Assembly (NCBI GenBank): GCA_029339505.1
Contig: JAQISU010000096.1
Location: 7,824,001-7,888,000 of the forward strand
Source of the DNA: Unio delphinus
Lineage: Eukaryota > Mollusca > Bivalvia > Unionida > Unionidae
DNA: 64,000 nucleotides
Direction: 5' to 3'
Part shown: in pieces, positions 38,827 through 50,729 of the stretch
Numbering within the stretch: position 1 is the stretch's first letter
Layout: each line of letters starts with the position of its first letter
Position numbers and translations under genes: made by a program
The notes under the pieces: model-generated
What the model saw: the letters and a program-made list of their open reading frames with translations, nothing else
Databases searched by the model: none
What the model was told of the DNA's origin: nothing

Positions 38827-39262
38827 CTTCTTCATTTGTGATGTGGTCCATTAAGAGATGCCAAAGATAGTTCTGTAGCATCTCATTTCGAGTGTCTTGA
38901 TTCTTCGTTGTAATTCTCCTGTCAGGGTTAGATATTCTTGTCTCTCCAGATGGGTCTTAGTTTTGACATATCTGTTGTTGTTTGTGCTCCTCGTGACAAT
39001 TTCTGCTCTTGATCCCTCTTTGATAATTATGGAACCAATATATTTGAACTGGCTCCGTGTTTTCAGTTCCTGTCCTCTGACTTTAATCTTGGCTAAGATT
39101 TGTTTGCAACTATTTGCCATCAGCGCTGTTTTCTCAGCGCTTAACTCCATGTAAAAACTAAGATGTTTAATCCAGGTTCTTCACTAAGATGGCAAGCTCG
39201 TCTTCACTGCATGCCAGCCCATCACTGTCGTCTGCAAAGCGGAGGTTGGTGATGTTACACCA
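38827..39262 (-). mobile_element. RTE-like LINE fragment, internally deleted
   Basis: On the minus strand it starts near the reverse-transcriptase box (FADD, 39238-39227) and then matches the element at 21.5-21.95 kb (KIKVRGQELKT, then KYIGSI). It then skips a piece and resumes at TGELQRRIKTLEMRCYRT. It ends where it meets MITE copy 2. Stops and frame shifts are present. This is a second, more decayed member of the same LINE family, and it retains the usual FADD. Confidence 0.75.
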
Positions 39263-39416
39263 TTAAATGTACACACACACACACACACCTTGAAAATTAC
39301 ATGCTATTATGGAGCACTGATCTCGCCTAACATGATCCTTGGAGGGAAAAAAGGTTTGCATTCTCTACATTGGTAAATTACTGACGTCATTTTGCTTACG
39401 TCTTTACATCCCTTCA

Positions 39417-39600
39417 GCGGCGAATTTCTGCCTAGGCAAAATAGGCAGCTTCCTGGGGCTCCAACCTCGGAAGGGGCCCAGGACAAGGGCCGAAATGATA
39501 CACATTGAGGACACAAATTTGTTTTTAATAAATTACCAAAAAGGGGGCCCCGACACTTTTAAATGCCTAGGGGCTCTGGGTCTCTATGTCCGGGCCTGCA
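39417..39600. repeat. G/C-rich repeat-like block
   Basis: The block starts near CAGCGGCGAATTTCTGCC and ends near TGTCCGGGCCTGC, with two GCCTAGG words and GGGGCCC runs. It resembles a degraded non-autonomous hAT copy, but no clear inverted repeat was found. Confidence 0.25.
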
Positions 39601-40197
39601 CCGCATATTCCTATATTTGAGAAAGTGCAGAAAGTTTTTGTCCCGACGGCCGCATCGTGAGACTCGAGTTGACGGAACAGATGAATGTATATATCAATCA
39701 CTAAATCAAGTACAGCCATGTTGCATCAGATTTTGTGAACCGTGTGCAAAATTACTGACCCGCAGACTGTTTCACGCTTTATAGTCAATAATACCTCGCA
39801 TTTGTACAAATTAGACTCGAATAATATCAAGTATCCAGACTGGCATAGGTGTAAACTGTTGATGTTATAAAATATATTTAGTATGGGGAACCTCTTGGCT
39901 TGGGGGATACCTTTTGCACACGACGCTACAGCTGACGACTGCAAGCTTGAAACACATGGATTGAGGATTTTCAAAAACAGTGTTAGATCCTCGACCTTGA
40001 TACATCGTGTAGTGCCTAATTATTTTCCATCAATAATTTATCGATCGTTTGAAGCGATTGAGTCATTGGTAAATATAATCAAATCTTACAATTCTTTTGA
40101 AATATTGTCATGTCTCTTCCACTCCAGCAACGAGCATGCACACAACCACTCTTAGGGGCTTGATGTTACTTTTGTTAGCTATTGTATACTTTTTACT

Positions 40198-40199
<2 letters not shown>

Positions 40200-40260
<61 letters not shown>
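40200..40260. repeat. (TA)n microsatellite
   Basis: About 30 TA units. Confidence 0.95.
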
Positions 40261-40264
<4 letters not shown>

Positions 40265-40813
40265 CTTATTAGTTAGGACATAGGTACGGCTAATATGGAA
40301 ATGACTAGCTATAGTCAAACTCCAGTGCTATCTCTGGCTTAAGCTCCATTTCATACTACTGTTGTATCGTGGTCCTATATGCCAAAGTAAAGTACAATAA
40401 TTCAGTCCCGCAAACTTATGCTAATTATGACGGACGATTGTTCTTTTCATCAGCAAGTACCACAACAAATTCGGGGTGGGCTGGGGTGACTGATTTATTG
40501 GATTAGTGCCACAAGATGTGCGACACATTTCAAAGAATTGTCGATAATATAGTTTTGTGCTTCTCTTTGAACAGCATTGTAATTTATATTATTGATTTCT
40601 CCCATAATATTTGTCAAGTTGTTTGCTGGATCATGTGTATTTTTCCTATCAGATGGCTAAAGTGATGAGCTACATTCTTTGATTTGCGTGGATTATGTTT
40701 TTATTTTGGAGTAAATCAATGCAAGGTGAATTCTAATATCAGGATGATTTACCATTAAATTAACCTGGATAGCAAGAATCGGGGAATATGTTTTCATTTT
40801 ATTAAAATTTGTT

Positions 40814-40983
40814 TTAGGACTGGTTGTATCAGTATAATGTGTCTTGGTGGGACATGATGCTACATGTCTGCAGTGTGATGCACCAGTGCTAGAAATAACT
40901 ATAAGCTGCACACTGCAGACATTGTAATTTGTAGCAATATGACTTAAATTTTTTTAAGATGCATTAAAACTTCAAATCACACA
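40814..40983 (+). mobile_element. SINE body fragment without tRNA head
   Basis: Homologous to the 3' part of the SINE at 17883-18222 (TTAGGACTGGT, GTGGGACATGATG, CACTGCAGACATTGTAA, then a T-rich and A-rich tail). Confidence 0.7.
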
Positions 40984-41018
40984 ATAATCGAGGGTCATGC
41001 TACCAGGCAATATGGGGG

Positions 41019-41230
41019 TGGGGCTGAATGGACTAATGTGCTCTCCATTGCCATCTCACATCTGTCTGCATGGGTTCGAGTCGTGGCCAATGTGGCTATG
41101 TGAGTAAGCTTGCCAGTAGCTAATCATGGGTCGGTGGTTCTTTTTGGATTTTTTTTGCGGGTTCTTCCCTTACCATTAATACTGACCGCCATTATTCCAC
41201 TTGGTTTCTGTTCGCTTAACATGTGTATAA
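41019..41230 (+). mobile_element. Meta-domain-like SINE, copy 1
   Basis: The tRNA-like head has a B-box GGTTCGAGTC (41073-41082). The body contains GTGAGTAAGCTTGCC, GGTCGGTGGTTC, CGGGTTCTTCC and AATACTGACCGCC, the pattern of Meta-domain SINEs reported from bivalves and other animals. It matches the minus-strand copy at 56018-56256. Confidence 0.65.
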
Positions 41231-41371
41231 CTTCACATCAACTCTTTTTGAGAAACAATGTCGATTGATAGCATAGCTGCCAACCCTCATGATTTTGGTG
41301 TGAATTTCACAACTTTTTCAGCGATTCATGAATCGACTTTGCATGCAAAAAATTCTTGAATTCCCCATTAG

Positions 41372-41852
41372 CCTAATGCCCAGTTGTGTTAGAAACATCA
41401 TTTATCAATTTATCATAGTCTGTTTTGCTTGAGCATGAGCAGGCCAAAAAAATTTGAGTTATTTTATTTATTTATCTTTTCTATTTTTTGCTTTATGGAC
41501 CCAGCATTTTTGTATTGATACTATTTTCTATTCATAATGCCCACCTTATCCTACTTTTTGCACAGGTTTACCTGTCTGTGCAGTCTAGACCAGTCTGCCT
41601 TAGATCTGAGGCCAAAAAGTCCAAAATCTGGACACAGAATCAGATTCTGACCACAATCAAATTTTGAGCGAAAAAATCTGGTTACAAACATTAAGTTTTT
41701 CCCTCAGTATTTTGTAGTGCAACCAAAACATCCAGATTATTTTGTATTATTTATAGAGTTAAATCTGTCTGCCTTTCTATAATAGTAGTGTACTGTACAA
41801 GACATTGATGCTACAAAGCTTGGAAGTAGGCTACCACCTCCTGACCCGTAAA
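41372..41852 (+). repeat. Dispersed ~460-bp repeat, copy 2
   Basis: Second copy of the repeat at 12576-13038, same orientation, ending about 360 bases before the EIF2S1 start exon. Confidence 0.75.
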
Positions 41853-42255
41853 CACGATTTCTATCAAATGTGGATGCTGTTTATAAAATGGAAAATCTTT
41901 TAAATGATTTCTCGTAAACCATTCAACAGAAATTGACCACATTTTTAGTGAAAGAATTCTGGTATGAGGGATTTTAAGTTTGTACAATTGATGCCAATAT
42001 TCCAATATGCAGTTGTTACTAAGAAAACATTGAATTGAAATTAATTGACCACATTTTTATAAACTTCTCATTTGATTATGTTGAAGAGGAATTGGAGTTC
42101 ATTTATTAAAGTATTTTGTACAACTCCTTACTGTAATTTAAAATGTTTTTTTTTTTTTTAATGTATTAAAGAATTTAATGTAACTAACAATTGTCAATTT
42201 TCGACTTCAGGTTTGAAGGTGAAGACCACATTACAATTCAGAAAAAGACCCCAAA

Positions 42256-44981
42256 ATGGTGCTGACGTGTCGGTTTTATGAAAATAGGTATCCAGAAATA
42301 GAGGATGTGGTTGTAGTAAATGTACGCTCTATTGCTGAAATGGGTGCCTATGTTCATTTGCTGGAATACAACAACATAGAAGGCATGATTTTACTCAGTG
42401 AACTGTCCAGGAGGAGAATTCGGTCCATTAACAAATTGATTAGGGTTGGCAGAAATGAATGTGTGGTTGTAATAAGAGTAGACAAAGACAAAGGTAGGTT
42501 CATAGTCGTCCAGTTTCCACACCTCATTAGCTATGTAATTGTAAAAGACAAAGGTAGGTTCATAGTCGTCCAGTTTCCACACCTCATTAGCTATGTAATT
42601 GTAATGCAAATGAATTGCAGACACTGATGTCCTCACCAGTTTTTAAAAAAATGCAAATTCACATGATGTTCCCAAAGCCTCAATTCTTTACGCCATTGGT
42701 ACTTATTGAACTGAAGATTTTTTTAACATACATGCTTATGTCACCATTAGCTCAAAACTAGCTCAGTAATTTGTGAGATTCATGAGTATTCTTAACTTTG
42801 GAACTAGTCATTTTTAGCTCAGTAGGTACACAGATCACGAGCTTATGTAACAGCATTTCAGTCAGTGGCCATTAGCGCAAGTTGCCGCTTCTCCTAGCTA
42901 CAGATAGGATTGCCGCAAAACTTTTAAAACACTTTCATTCCAGGGTCTAGTTGGTTCTAAATAAAATTAGTGTCCCTTAAACAGTATAGCCACCATGACA
43001 GTTGTTCCCAAAGTCTTGTTATTGCTTCTAATCCTAAATGGATTGTCATATCAGGATAGTGTTTTAACTGATAGACTTCTTATCTTTTCTAGTTGGTTCT
43101 GAATGAAAATGATGAAAAGCTGACACAAGATATGGCTGTCAGATATTTTTGGCAACTTTGTTAAAGCTGCTACTCATGAACTGATGGTTGTATTGATGTG
43201 GAGCTTTCATTAAAGGCTTGTTATAATTTCAGATGAAAATTCTGCCAGACCCAAATTGAATATGACCTTAATGGTGGTTATCTTGAAAATTTTGTTTGCT
43301 GGTTACAGTCTGAATGAGTGGTCTTATTGTCATCTAGGTTTTTGACAAGACTTCTTATGATATGTTGTTGTTTTAATGAACATGGTGCCAATCTAAAGTC
43401 TTGTATGTCCCCCATGCCAACAAACTTGAAAATCTGCTTCTCAACGCCTTCAAAGTAGAAGATCATGTTGACACGGATTATCACCAGAAAACTTCATATG
43501 GTGTCTAGTTGATTGTAATAAAAAAAAATAATGCTGCTCAGATATCCAATCTGGCAAGTCAAGGACAGATTGGTCATTGAAATGGAATGTACTCAAACTA
43601 ACATAACCAGAGTACAGCATTACATTACAATAACCAATTTGACATTAATTTGCCAGATTGGGCACTTTGTTGGGACAGATTGATCTCTTGCATTTGACAT
43701 ATCATTTAAATTGAGCTGTCATTTGAGGTGCTTCATTTCAAATGAGCAGTCTCCCATGGCCATCATCTTAGAATAGAATTTTATTGATTACTCCCTAATA
43801 CATATGCAAATCAGATCAAAGGTCTGCGTTAACTTGTGTCCTATTAAGATGTATACAGAACTGAAACAGCATAGACCCAGATGTAAAAGGAAGATCAGAG
43901 ACTTTGCAGAGCATTGTTAGACCAAATCTTGGTGTACAGTTTTGTTAAATATATAGAAAGCTCTTGGTAAGGAATTAACAACTTGGATATTTTACTTGTA
44001 GATCTAGAACAGCTAAAATTTATAATAAAAGTCTTTGGACAGTATAAAGTGTTCAGACACCAAAATTTTCAGAAAATACTTTTTTAGTGTAAAAAGGTAG
44101 GACTTTGTTTTAGTTTTTTTTTTCTTCACCATCCTTCCAACTGGTGTATTTGGTTGATAATGGCATTAGAGTTGCCGACTTGCCGGTTTTCAAGGGACCA
44201 GTAGGTAGGATTTTTATCAAATGTGATATGTGAATTCTTTGAGAATTCAATAAAGATGTATAATTTTTATGTTTTCATATATCATTTTTAGACAAGTAAA
44301 CTATGGATGTTATTCTGTTAAACAAGTACAGTAAGAACCAGTCTTGAAAAACCACTTTTTTTGTCCAAAAATATGGTCTCTCATAACACATCACAATGCT
44401 ACATAATCTATAAATTTGTGCATTGAGGTGGTCTCTCCTAGTAGTGGTCTTTCAAGATAGATTTTACTGTAGTACTAAACAAAGTTGCACCCATAGTGCC
44501 CAGGTTTGAATTGTCGCTTGTATTGAGTGACCTCATTTACATCATGGTACCACCAATTGCATATTAAAAATGTGCAACTCTTGCTGAATGAAGTAAACCT
44601 CTTGATTTTGAATCATTGGTTCAACAACACTAAAATTAATACCTGTAATAAAATAATGAATGAGGTCACATAACTAATTCTTTGAAACTATTTTTAATAA
44701 AATGGTAGTAGTTTCTTTTGATGTAAGCAGGTTCAAGTTTTATCATATATTCTCACCTACATTAATTGTGGTAATTTTAGTGAGTAAATATGAATACTCA
44801 AGATTCAGTGTTGGGTTGATTTGATACTGGTTTTGTTTTTGTGGCTGATTAGAGTAATGCATCTTGATGAATTATATATTGTTTCTAGTTTCAGAATTTA
44901 TATCAAGTTAACATCTGTTTGGGATGCACCTCCTCTGATTGGTCTAACAGGAAATAGACCATTCAGGGAGGGTGAACCACT

Positions 44982-45047
<66 letters not shown>

Positions 45048-46718
45048 AACCGTGTTATAAGCAACCATGTACAATACCAACACATTTTTGGATTTAATTG
45101 GGGGGGGGGGGGGTTGTACATAAAGACGGGTGCGAAAATGCATGGCACAATTACCATTTTTGATCAGTATATATTAAATGAGAAAAACATTTGCTGTGGT
45201 AGCAGAAATTGCAGATATTATATATTACTTTATTCAGAGAACCATGCATTGGTACAAACACGTGTCTTATTTATATATACATGTATAATCTATTGCATGA
45301 AAAGAGTATCAACACCGTGTACTCACCATTGAATCTTGTAACATACATTGAATCCATAATACAAATATTTCCATCGAAAATATCTACACACAAATGCAAA
45401 ATATTCAATAATTTTGTCACAGATCATTATGTGACTGAATTCAGTGAAAAGAAAATAACAAAAATTACATAACGGGTGTACGTAACGAATGATGAAATAG
45501 TACATGTCCGTATGTTAAATAATGGAAGCTAAAGTGTATTCTTATAATAACTACATGTACATCTCAGGATCTTTCTGTCTCTGAATTCAGTCGTTGTAAA
45601 TTTCAGCACATTTTCCCAGTTATTGCGTCATGTTCTTTTGATGTACTCTAATAAATACTGCAGGCAGAACTGGTTGTATTTTGACCACTGAATTATGTCA
45701 CTTTAAATATCAGCACAGCTAAAATGATAAAGTAATCAACACTAACTTTGTCTCCCAGCTATTTGCATGCGTACGGAGGACTCATGCGTGGAGTGATTTA
45801 TGCATCCTAGATCAAATATTTGCATTCAAATATGCGTAATTAAGCATTTCCGAGACCTCTGTGTTGTATACATTTTATACCACTACATTTCTCATCTGTC
45901 AATAGTTATTATTTTTTGAAAAACTGTGATTTTTAGCTGCTTTCTGCTAATGTCACATTTGCTTTTGGCAAAGTCAGTTATAGTTCTTAGTTGCAGAATT
46001 CGAATTTACTAGTCAACAGATTGCATAAAACAACACCGCCAAGCTATGCACACATGTTGGCGGCTTTTGTTTGATGCTGTATAAATTGTTGCCCCTTGAT
46101 TTCAACAAGTTTAGCTCGACAATTCACTTTGATGATAAACAATGTACTTTAATTAATTGATTTATACATTCTGGTGAGAATTTTTTATCAACTGCCGCAT
46201 TGGCTGTTGCTTAGTTGCGTATGAAATTAAGAGAACATATATCGGAGATTATTAGAGCAACGATTGTATTCGGAATGAATTCAAGACAAACACAAAGTAA
46301 ACATGATGGCTTCATTGCTCAGGGATCAGTAGTAATAAGATTGACACTTATGAGCTGTCTTTTTTCAACAATAAACAAAGATCAAAGTTCTCAGTAGGCC
46401 CAGCAATTGATTCGTATTTCCGATGTTTAATTTGGCACAAAAGTAGAAGAAATTTGTTAATGAAATTTTAGGAGCCATACAACGATTATTTTATAATTTA
46501 ATTTGTGTGTGATTTCCTCCCCAAAATGATAATACATTTTCGAGTTTGAGAATGATAATTAAACTCTGACATATTTTATTTTTCATACTTAAAATTTTTT
46601 TTTTTTGGTTTTTGAGAAAAATACCTGTAATAAATTATCGGAAATTTTGGGAGCCATGCCACGACCGCGTTATATCCAAATTCGTGTTATAACATGGCGC
46701 GTTATAGCAGGGTCCCAC

Positions 46719-46766
<48 letters not shown>

Positions 46767-49700
46767 CTGCTGATATGAAGCAATGCATTATTAATATCAG
46801 TGCATATAGCAGAAATGCTGATGGATATGTTAGTGTATGGTATGAAGTATTAAAACGTGTACTCTGTGGACTTAACCCAGAAAAAGGTAAAGGTAACACT
46901 CAATAAAGGAGAAGCATCTGTCAATCAAAATGACATCCATCATTGTCGTTGACATGTACACTGTATGATCCAGAAAACACTAGCTAATGTCAATCTCCTA
47001 TGCACAGATCATGCCTTATTTTTAATGTAAGCAAAATTACTTTCTCTTTTCAGGCTATATTGATCTCTCAAAGAGGCGAGTATCCCCAGAGGAAGTTATT
47101 AAATGTGAAGAAAAATTTGCCAAAGCTAAGGCAGTAAGTGTACTCTACAATTAAAATATACCAACAGTACATGTGTTGTGTCATGGAATTACATGCCTGC
47201 AGAGGATAGTGCTGGATGCCCACTGTCTGGTGGATGTCCAGTCAATCTAATGGACATCCATCATGAATTTTATTGAGCATTACTATTTATGGCACTCAAT
47301 GCTAACTTAATTGTTTGCTTCACGAGTCAAGACACTTAATAAACAGAGTGGAGAAACTTTGGGTAAAACTGATTTTGGCAGGTGTCAGTTTCATACTTTA
47401 TCTGCATAAACTATAAAACAAGATTGCTTGTGCATACATACAGACACAGCCACCACCACCACCAATCCAGTTTACTAATTCGGCTGGTACTTTCTTTCAT
47501 ATTGAAATTCCTGCTATGCTGAACAAATAAAAGTGTCTCTGGTGATAAATATATTGATTCACCTCAGAAGCCTTCAATGTTGACAGAATGACTCATTTGT
47601 AGTTGTCAACCTTTACAACATTGTTGTATTTGGGTTATGTTGTTGCATTGTACTTTTTGATTTTGAAAACTACTTCAAAAGATAATGAGAAGGTTGAATA
47701 TGAGAATTTCTTTATATATTTAATTATAAATTCTAGTAATAAAAAAACCCCATGTGATTATGTTCCTTGCTCTGGAAAATTTGTATAGGCAGGGAAGGAT
47801 TGTTTGATTCTTGATATCATTCATATTATATTGACCCTCTCTTTATTCATTCTAAAAATTGACAAGGTATTAAAACACTTTCGGAAAATTAAAAATCTTC
47901 AATTAGATTATCTGCAGGTATTTGGCCCTTTGAGCCAGTAGAAAAAAAATAGGTTGGGCCAGATAATTTTGGGCTGTAATCAGTGGCAAAGCTGCCATCC
48001 AAGCAATCCCCTGCAACTGCAAAGGAGGAAGAATGGTTAACCAGGCTCCGTAGATGCCGAAAATTATCTTTTATTGAAAAGGGACAGCAGAAATTAGTTT
48101 TATGGGGAAGGAGACAAATTTCTTGATTGACCAGTCTCTGTAATTAGGGTTTTCAAAGTTGTTTCGAATCATTCTGCTCATCTGTTCAATGTCCTTTTTT
48201 GAATGCTGGTGAAACATTCTTTAGTATACATTCCAACTTGAACTTTTATTTGTTGGCTAAAAAAATTATAAATACCACCTGTTTTGAAAGACTACCTTTT
48301 ACTGGCACAAGGAGTAGTTTCACGATGAGTTTCATTGCTTCTTTGATCGGATGTCTATATTCTAATTGCTCATGTTCATATTGATATGTTCATTTTTGAT
48401 GGATTTTTGTTTATCAACTATTACCAATGTTAAATATATATTTGATGTTTTATGTCTGTCACAGGTAAACAGTATTCTCCGGCATGTGGGAGAATTATTA
48501 GGTTACAAAAATGATGACCAGTTAGAAGCACTTTACAAGAAAACAGCTTGGTACTTTGATGAAAAGTACAAAAGGCCTGGAGCAGCATATGAAGCCTTTA
48601 AACATGCTGTGACGTAAGTTGATGTCATTTGTCCACTAATAGTTATAGATTTAAATTAACCCCATGACACCCTCTATCAGAGCTCTCGGAACACTTAATT
48701 ACGCATATTTGGACGCAAATTTTTTATCTGGGACGTAGAAAATCACCCACGCAGGAGTCCTCCATACGCACGTTTTTTTTTGGGGGGGGGGGGGGCTTTT
48801 TCTTTTGCAAACAGGATAGTTAACGGCACAATAAATATGTTCTAATCACTATGAAAAATAAGGCAATACTTTTATTTGAGTTTGTTGCTGACTTTCTTTG
48901 AGCAAAGGTTGTCGGCTTGCTTTGATAATGGTGCATTTGTTATTGAAGGCACTGCTAAAGGCTCCAGTTGAAGGACCTAACAAATACCCATTTGTTATTG
49001 CTGTTGACTTTTTATCTTGTTTATGCTTTTCGTTACTGAAATCGGCAAGGGGGGTACAAACAAACTGGGATGTAGACACAGACTATAACAAATACCCGTT
49101 TGTTATTGCTGCGGCAACATCAGATAATTGTAGAACATTGAGACAGATTTGTTTTATTTGTTTAGTATATATCAGTGCATCATAGGTAATCAGTTTTCTT
49201 TGAAGTGTCAGCAAAACCATTTTTTTCTTCCAACTTGTTTTTTTTTTAAAATTTTTAGCGTCATCTGGTTGACTGTGCTCATTTCACGTTTCCGCCTTCA
49301 GAGGTGTTGGATTTTAAATAGTCAGTTGCATGGTTATTTTGATTATAATACAGCATACAGTAAAGAGACCAGATATCAGCATAAGCGGATTATGATATAA
49401 CAGTGCATTGTTATATCAAAGTTTGATGCTTCCTGTCATGGTGCCTTTGATTTTCTCTACTCCAAACGCAAGACTGTATATACAGCTTTTATCAGCCAAA
49501 ATTCGTGTCACCACAAATATCGCCATATGGTATTTATTTTGTCACCAAAAAGGAAAACAGAATCGCAATTTTCTACATTGGCGAAGCCCATTGATCCTGT
49601 AATTGATTTCATTTCCGATTGTAGCTGTATAAATATTGCATGCAAACTCGAAACCAAAGACACATCAAGACTTTGACAAAATGCCATTTTCAAATTTGGA

Positions 49701-50686
49701 CAAGTATTTTGGGGTTAAACGAAAAAATGATGAAGATTTAAATGAAATTCAGAACTGTGCTTAAGTTACTAGAACTGATATAGTGGACTATTCTGCGCAT
49801 GGCTTTGAAAATATGTAATGTTTATGCATCAGGCTATGGAAATGAAATACATTACTTTGGAATCTTGCTGTCTGCATTTCAACCCAAAAATAATTAATTT
49901 TATTTTTTATACCAAAAAGGCACATTATTGAATAATTACAGAAATGACGTGCAGAATTACCAGTCACGCTGAATAAGCTGATACAGTTGTACATGTCATT
50001 GTTGGGGGAATACAACTCTATGGCAACCAACACTTCTTCTAATCTGCAAAGTTTTAAAAATTTTGGGATGGGACTGCAACTTTTGCTGGTGGGACTCCTA
50101 TTTTTACCAAAATGGGAGTCCTGGACTCCTAGTTTTAAAATCCTAGCAAGACCTCTGCTCTATTCAGATTGTGGTTTCATGAATAGGAATTTATCTGCTG
50201 TAAATTTAACCAAATTTGATTCAGCTACAGGTACTTGATCAGCTGTTAGTATTCATCCTAAGAACTTTTGCTGGCATTTTAAATGGACAATTTATTTCCT
50301 CTTTGGAATGAAAAAATGTTTTGCTGTGAAAGGGCTAAGTAATTAATTGCCAAACCTAAACCAATTCTATTGAATTTGAATCCAACCTAACCAGGCTAGA
50401 AAATCAAGTGAGCTTAAAGGATGGGTTTTTGTCATGCAGCATCTGTTCATAACTTTGTTTATAGAACTGCTTAACAATTTATATAGCGCATTCTGGCATC
50501 AAAGCTTTTCAAACATAAAACTTGGGATTACATGACTTTTTTTTAGAGGAATAAATATTGCTATTTATTTCCATTGAAGGAATATGATTTTCTGTATTCA
50601 GAATTTAGGTCGATGTAAAACTACAGGCCCATGGGTCATTTGTTTTCTGTGTGCTCATACAAAAGTAAGTTATATAATGATGGTTT

Positions 50687-50729
<43 letters not shown>

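Noticed and set aside
42256..42627. A 123-residue single-exon protein at the EIF2S1 start
   Set aside because: It is the first coding exon read through into the intron; homology shows splicing at 42493 (or 42553).
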